Below are positions 59,811-64,000 of a stretch of DNA of 64,000 nucleotides, in pieces. Source of the stretch: Paraburkholderia sacchari (GTDB taxonomy: Bacteria > Pseudomonadota > Gammaproteobacteria > Burkholderiales > Burkholderiaceae); NCBI RefSeq assembly GCF_000785435.2, contig NZ_JTDB02000005.1, positions 186,001-250,000 on the forward strand. Direction: 5' to 3'. The notes beneath the pieces were generated by a model. The model was given only the letters and a program-made list of their open reading frames with translations, made no database searches and was not told the origin of the DNA. The translations under genes were made by a program, and so were the position numbers. Positions within the stretch are counted from its first letter, which is position 1; every line of letters begins with the position of its first letter.

Positions 59811-61561
59811 TAAAGTGCTTCCGCCGGTTCGGGTTCGGTTTCGCGCTCGCGCTGGATGCGCATGCGGCTGTATACGCCAAGATCGGCGGCGTCGACCGGT
59901 ACGACATAGGGCGCGACGGCGCGCTTCTCGCAGGTCATGCGGCCGCTGGCGTCCTTGCGCAGATCGGTATGGCAGAACCAGTTGGCGTCGTCACGCTGCG
60001 GATAGTCGACGCGATGGTGATAAAGCCCCCAGCGGCTCTCGGTGCGAAACAGCGACGCGCGCGCGGCCATTTCCGCGCAATCGCGAATCGCGCGCACTTC
60101 CGCGGCACGCATGAGTTCGTGCGGGTTATGCGCCTTGATCGTGCCGATGTCCTCGCCAATCTCGTCGAAGCGCTGCAAGCCGATCTCCATCTTGCGCGTG
60201 ACCTTGGGCGGCTGGAGATAGTCGTTCACCATGCGCCGCAGCTTGTATTCGACCTGTGCGGGAGCAAGGCCGTGCTCGCGTTCGAGCGGCGCATAAATGC
60301 GCGTGCGCTCCGCGTCGATTTGCGCGTGATCTAGCTGCGCGTGCTCGCGGTCGGCCACATAATCGGCGGCGTCATGCCCCGCGAATCCGCCATACGTGAA
60401 CGCGCCAAGCATGTAGTTGTGCGGCACGGCGGCCATGTCGCCCGCGGCGTAGAGGCCGCGCACCGTGGTTCGCGCGCGCGCGTCCACATAGACGCCCGAT
60501 GCGCTATGGCCGCTGCAAAAGCCGATTTCGGAAATGTGCATCTCGATCATCTGCGTGCGGTAGTCGTTGCCGCGTCCCGCATGAAAGCGTCCACGGCTCG
60601 GGCGCTCATTGGTGTGCAGGATCTGCTCGATGGTCTGGATGGTTTCCTCGGCCAGGTGGTCGAGTTTCAGGAACACCGGGCCATTGCCGCTTTGCAGCTC
60701 CTGATAGAACTCCCACATCATCTGGCCGCTCCAGTAATCGCATTCGATGAAGCGTTCGCCCTTGCCGTTCGCGGTGAAGCCACCCAGCGGCCCCGTCACG
60801 TAGGCGCAGGCGGGGCCGTTATAGTCCTTGATGAGCGGATTGATCTGGAAGCACTCCAGATTAGTGAGCGCCGCGCCCGCGTGATACGCCATCGCATAGC
60901 CATCGCCCGCGTTGGTGGGATTCTCGTAGGTGCCCATCAGATAGCCCGACGCGGGCAGGCCCAGGCGTCCGGCCGCGCCGCAGCACAGAATCACGGCTTT
61001 CGCGCGCACCACCACGCATTGCGCCGTGCGGCAGTCGAAGCCCATGACGCCGCACGCGGCGCCCTGCGCATCGGTGAGCACGCGCGTGGTCACGATACGG
61101 TTGGTGATGGCCACGCGCGCGCGCTTGAGTTGGCGGTAGAGCACTTTCTTGATGTCGTGGCCTTCGGGCATCGGCAGCACATAGGCACCCATGTGATGGA
61201 CCTTCTTCACCGCATAATCGCCGTTGCCGTCCTTTTCGAACTTCACGCCCCAGCGGTCGAGTTGCTCGATGGTCGCGAAGCTGTGCTGCGCGTAGGCGTA
61301 CACGGTCTCCTGATCGACGATGCCGTCGTTCGCGATGGTGATTTCTCGCGTGTATTGCTCGGGCGTCGCGTGGCCGGGAATCACGGCGTTGTTCAGGCCG
61401 TCCATGCCCATCGAAATCGCGCCGCTGCGCTTGACGTTGGCCTTTTCGAGCAGCAGCACCTTCAGTTCGGGATTGCGCTCTTTCGCCTTGATCGCGGCCA
61501 TGGGCCCAGCCGTGCCGCCGCCCACCACCACAATGTCGTATTCGAGTATTTCGGTGTTCAT
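59810..61561 (-). CDS. AprA/FrdA-superfamily flavoprotein of unknown substrate
   Basis: A 583-residue FAD enzyme of the fumarate reductase/succinate dehydrogenase superfamily, closest in style to AprA. It has an FAD fold DIVVVGGGTAGPMAA, then VKRSGAISMGMDGLNN, the FAD loop SEIGFCSGHSASGV and AGDMAAVPHNYMLGAFTYGG, followed by a helical C-terminal domain. A four-gene leftward operon follows (ferredoxin, HEAT, DUF971). No sulfate-reduction genes are near, so adenylylsulfate reduction is unlikely. The ATG at 61561 has AAGGAA upstream and lies 10 bp after the GntR stop. Confidence 0.88.
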   Translation of the reverse strand: MNTEILEYDIVVVGGGTAGPMAAIKAKERNPELKVLLLEKANVKRSGAISMGMDGLNNAVIPGHATPEQYTREITIANDGIVDQETVYAYAQHSFATIEQLDRWGVKFEKDGNGDYAVKKVHHMGAYVLPMPEGHDIKKVLYRQLKRARVAITNRIVTTRVLTDAQGAACGVMGFDCRTAQCVVVRAKAVILCCGAAGRLGLPASGYLMGTYENPTNAGDGYAMAYHAGAALTNLECFQINPLIKDYNGPACAYVTGPLGGFTANGKGERFIECDYWSGQMMWEFYQELQSGNGPVFLKLDHLAEETIQTIEQILHTNERPSRGRFHAGRGNDYRTQMIEMHISEIGFCSGHSASGVYVDARARTTVRGLYAAGDMAAVPHNYMLGAFTYGGFAGHDAADYVADREHAQLDHAQIDAERTRIYAPLEREHGLAPAQVEYKLRRMVNDYLQPPKVTRKMEIGLQRFDEIGEDIGTIKAHNPHELMRAAEVRAIRDCAEMAARASLFRTESRWGLYHHRVDYPQRDDANWFCHTDLRKDASGRMTCEKRAVAPYVVPVDAADLGVYSRMRIQRERETEPEPAEAL

Positions 61562-61571
61562 TGCATGTTCC

Positions 61572-62336
61572 TTACGTAGTTTCGCAGGCAGGGACTTTCT
61601 CGCGATCGACGCGCAAGCGGTACTGGAACGCATCGCCGCGAAAGTAGAGGTATTCGAAGTCGATCGGCGTGCCGTGCACATCGTGCGTCGTGCGCTCGAT
61701 GCGCAGCACCGGGGTGCCTTCCTGCACGCGCAAGGCGTGAGCGATCTCGTCGTTGGCGAGCATGGCGTCGATCGACACGTCGGCGTGGCCGAGCGGCACG
61801 CCGCAGTCGTTTTCGAGGATCAGAAAAATATCGCGCGTGGCAAGGTCGGCGCTGGCGAGGCGCTTGCCGAGCGATTCCGGCACCCAGGTCAGTTCGAGCG
61901 AGATGGGCTCGCGGTCCAGCAGACGCACGCGGTGGATTTCGGCTACGCGCGCGCCTTCCGGAAGGGCGAGTTTTTGGGCGATGTAGCGATTGGCCTCGAC
62001 GATGCGAAAGGCCAGCAGCGTATTGACGATCTCATGCCCCAGCGACGACATCGCTTGCGCGAAGCCTTGCAGCGAGGTCACGTTCTGGAATGCTTTGGGC
62101 TTCGAAACGAAGGTGCCCTTGCCGTGCAATCGAAACACGAGGCCTTCGTTCTGCAGGTCGCCGAGAGCCTGGCGCACGGTAATGCGGCTCACGCCGAACA
62201 TGGCGCACAGCGCGTGTTCGGAGGGCATCCGGCTGTTCGGCGCGTAGGCGCCGTCGAGAATGCGCGTGCGCAGGGTGTCCTTGATGCGCGCGTGGAGCGG
62301 CAGCGGTGCGGGCGCGAGGAGATTCGTTTTGGGCAT
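61572..62336 (-). CDS. GntR-family (HutC/UTRA type) regulator of the redox cassette
   Basis: A 254-residue regulator. The winged helix occupies residues about 10-75 (SEHALCAMFGVSRITVRQAL) and a UTRA effector domain follows, ending with VHGTPIDFEYLYFRGDAFQY. HutC-type members sense small metabolites. It is the first gene of the leftward unit and carries a perfect palindrome 6 bp upstream of its start, so it probably represses itself and the four following genes. Confidence 0.92.
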   Translation of the reverse strand: MPKTNLLAPAPLPLHARIKDTLRTRILDGAYAPNSRMPSEHALCAMFGVSRITVRQALGDLQNEGLVFRLHGKGTFVSKPKAFQNVTSLQGFAQAMSSLGHEIVNTLLAFRIVEANRYIAQKLALPEGARVAEIHRVRLLDREPISLELTWVPESLGKRLASADLATRDIFLILENDCGVPLGHADVSIDAMLANDEIAHALRVQEGTPVLRIERTTHDVHGTPIDFEYLYFRGDAFQYRLRVDREKVPACETT

Positions 62337-62342
62337 GATCCA

Positions 62343-62356
62343 CTTGTCATGACAAG
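62343..62356. promoter_or_regulatory. GntR operator, perfect 14-bp palindrome
   Basis: CTTGTCATGACAAG, 6 bp upstream of the GntR start codon, flanked by GATCCA on the left and TGGATC on the right with one extra base, so the symmetry extends further. Sequence and spacing suit a HutC/GntR dimer site. It overlaps the ribosome binding region, which favours repression. Confidence 0.75.
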
Positions 62357-62493
62357 ATGGATCGCAGTGTAATCAGCCCGTTTGCGGCGACCAACGAAGC
62401 ATTTCTGCTATCTATTTTCCCAGGCGCCAGATGCGCGATGCGGCCAGGGTGCACGCGTCTTGCGCGCCCTGGCCGCCAGAGGGAGGTCTTCTA

Positions 62494-64000
62494 TCAGGCC
62501 TCGGAGACTGCCGGCAGCGCTTCGAGTTCAGCGAGCTTTTCGCGTTCGTCGAGGTACTGCGAGCGATAGCCCGAGTTCACGCCCCAGTAGTAAAAGCCGA
62601 GCGAGATGATCGCGACCACGAGCATGTCCCAGCCATAGGGCAAGAAGTCGAGACCGCCGAACTGCTTGCTCCCGATCAGCGACAGGACCGCCATCACCGG
62701 AAGGTACGCGCACAGCCACCATGCGGCCTTCAAATCCTGGCCCCAGCCGTCGAAGCCGGTCTTGCCCTGGAAGTAGAAGTACACCGGCAATGCGACGACC
62801 ATCAGCAGAATGATTTCGCCGGTCAGCGGCCACTTCGCCCAGTACAGGATCATCGAAGCGCAGACGAACGCGAACGGCGCGATGACCTTCATGAACGGCA
62901 CGCAGAGCGGGCGCTCCAGGTCGGTTGCCGCGCGTCGGAGCGCCATCAGGCTGATCGGGCCGGTGAGGTACGAAATGACGGTCGCCACCGAGATCACCGC
63001 CGCGAGCGAACTCCAGCCGCGGAAGAAGAACAGGAAGATGAACGAGACGAGCAGGTTGAACCACATTGCCTGACGCGGCACGCCGTAGAACGGATGCACG
63101 TTGCCGAACATCTTCGGCATCGTGTTGTTGCGTTCCATCGCATAGATCATGCGCGAGGTCGTGGCCATATAAGTCGTGCCGGTGCCGCTCGGGCTCACGA
63201 ACGCGTCCACGTAGAGCAGGATCGCGAGCCAGTTCAGATTCAGCGCGATCGCGAGTTCAGCGAACGGCGACTTGAAGTTGAACGTGTTCCAGCCTTTCAT
63301 GACGTCCGTCGGCGAAACCGCGCCAATGTACGCAACCTGCAGCAGCACGTAAATCACGAGCGCCAGCAAGATCGAGCCGATCACCGCGAACGGCACGCTC
63401 TTCGCAGGGTTGCGTGCTTCACCGGCGAGGTTGATCGGGCTCTGGAAGCCGTTGAACGCGAACACGATGCCGCTGGTTGCCACGGCCGTGAACACCGCCG
63501 ACCAGCCATAAGGCGCGAAGTCGGTCGACTGGCCGAAGTTCTCGTGGTGGAAGCCGGCAGCCATCAAACCCGCGATCGTGAGACCCGGAATGATGAACTT
63601 GAAGATCGTGATCGCGCTATTGGCGCGCGCGAAGAGCTTCACGCCCCAGTAGTTGAGCATGAAGTAAACGATCACGAGCAGCGCGGAGAGGATGAGCCCT
63701 GAATAGGTTAGCTCACCATTCACGAACAGCGCATGCGCCCAAGGGTAGGGCCAGGTGCTCATGTATTGAATCGAGGCTTCGGCTTCGATCGGAATCACCG
63801 AAACGATGGCGATCCAGTTGGCCCAGGCGCTGATAAAGCCTACGAGCGCGCCGTGCGAGTAACGCGCGTAACGGACCATGCCGCCCGACTCGGGGAACAT
63901 CGCGCCGAGTTCGGCGTAGGTGAGCGCAATCGCCAGAATGACCACGGCGCCGATGATCCAGGCGCAAATGGCTGCGGGACCGGCAATCTTGGCTGCCTTC
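62494..64000 (-). CDS. APC-family amino acid permease, 5' end cut by window
   Basis: An inner-membrane amino acid:H+ symporter; about 500 residues are visible and the N-terminus lies beyond the right edge. The frame continues to the last base (KAAKIAGPAAICAWIIGAVV precedes the first Met seen). Family motifs include TYAELGAMFPESGGMVRYA and AFNGFQSPINLAGEARNPAK. About eleven hydrophobic segments are present, in the style of aspartate:proton symporter relatives. A separate unit from the GntR operon, with about 160 bp between. Confidence 0.9.
   Translation of the reverse strand, partial: KAAKIAGPAAICAWIIGAVVILAIALTYAELGAMFPESGGMVRYARYSHGALVGFISAWANWIAIVSVIPIEAEASIQYMSTWPYPWAHALFVNGELTYSGLILSALLVIVYFMLNYWGVKLFARANSAITIFKFIIPGLTIAGLMAAGFHHENFGQSTDFAPYGWSAVFTAVATSGIVFAFNGFQSPINLAGEARNPAKSVPFAVIGSILLALVIYVLLQVAYIGAVSPTDVMKGWNTFNFKSPFAELAIALNLNWLAILLYVDAFVSPSGTGTTYMATTSRMIYAMERNNTMPKMFGNVHPFYGVPRQAMWFNLLVSFIFLFFFRGWSSLAAVISVATVISYLTGPISLMALRRAATDLERPLCVPFMKVIAPFAFVCASMILYWAKWPLTGEIILLMVVALPVYFYFQGKTGFDGWGQDLKAAWWLCAYLPVMAVLSLIGSKQFGGLDFLPYGWDMLVVAIISLGFYYWGVNSGYRSQYLDEREKLAELEALPAVSEA

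Noticed and set aside
59810..61561. Dissimilatory adenylylsulfate reductase
   Set aside because: The superfamily resemblance is real, but no sat, dsr or qmo genes are present, and the ferredoxin lacks the AprB tail; left as unassigned flavoprotein.
60341..61579. 412-codon plus-strand open frame
   Set aside because: Antisense to the AprA-like flavoprotein, which has clear FAD motifs.
62431..63702. 423-codon plus-strand open frame
   Set aside because: Antisense to the APC permease; the Glu/Arg/His-rich composition is what a membrane protein gene gives when read backwards.

Overview
The window is a GC-rich (roughly 65%), gene-dense stretch from a beta-proteobacterium. The closest fit is the Burkholderia/Paraburkholderia/Caballeronia group. 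This rests on the dominant C/G third-position codon use, the coiled-coil-headed porin, the many LysR, IclR, GntR and AraC regulators next to catabolic operons, and the catabolic repertoire. The load of accessory catabolism, transporters and gene remnants suggests a secondary chromosome or an accessory part of one (inference). No rRNA, tRNA, CRISPR array, phage or intact insertion sequence was seen.

Layout. 1-2.7 kb: the end of a TonB-dependent siderophore receptor and a small secreted protein. 3-12.5 kb: a hydroxyproline catabolism locus, with an EamA transporter, hydroxyproline 2-epimerase, three-subunit D-hydroxyproline dehydrogenase, PAS-AraC regulator, pyrroline-4-hydroxy-2-carboxylate deaminase, 2-oxoglutarate-semialdehyde dehydrogenase and pyrroline-2-carboxylate reductase-like enzyme. 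12.6-16.6 kb: an AT-richer patch with an orphan YD-repeat-like protein, an MFS exporter, a HicB remnant and a phosphoesterase. 16.7-21.4 kb: a GFA protein, an OmpR-type two-component pair and an arsR-arsC-acr3 operon. 21.4-25.6 kb: LysR, MFS and M20 amidohydrolase. 25.6-28.6 kb: decayed osmoprotectant ABC ATPase, a lower-GC orphan gene and a frameshifted porin. 29-32.7 kb: a LysR regulator divergent from guanidinobutyrase and an NCS1 permease. 32.8-39.8 kb: a hipBA toxin-antitoxin locus whose antitoxin is fused in frame to a duplicated piece of the nearby dbpA helicase gene; between the two copies lie a lipoprotein hydrolase and three truncated gene remnants. 40-44.2 kb: a two-repeat Myb-like protein, a DsbA/FrnE protein and a secreted beta-propeller protein. 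44.3-49.7 kb: IclR divergent from a cytoplasmic sulfatase plus a TRAP transporter. 50-58.1 kb: MFS, LysR and a complete hydroquinone/hydroxyquinol ring-cleavage operon (hapCDEFGHI order). 58-62.4 kb, minus strand: GntR, AprA-like flavoprotein, double [4Fe-4S] ferredoxin, HEAT-repeat protein and DUF971 protein, an unassigned redox cassette. 62.5 kb to the right edge: an APC amino acid permease, cut by the window.

How the parts work together. Several blocks are self-contained import-plus-degradation modules, each with its own regulator: hydroxyproline to 2-oxoglutarate; 4-guanidinobutyrate to 4-aminobutyrate plus urea; a sulfate ester imported by TRAP and hydrolysed inside the cell; and hydroquinone or hydroxyquinol to 3-oxoadipate through maleylacetate. 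The two most unusual items are the DbpA-RNA-binding-domain::HipB chimera next to an intact-looking HipA kinase, and the GntR-controlled flavoprotein/ferredoxin/HEAT/DUF971 cassette, whose substrate cannot be read from sequence.
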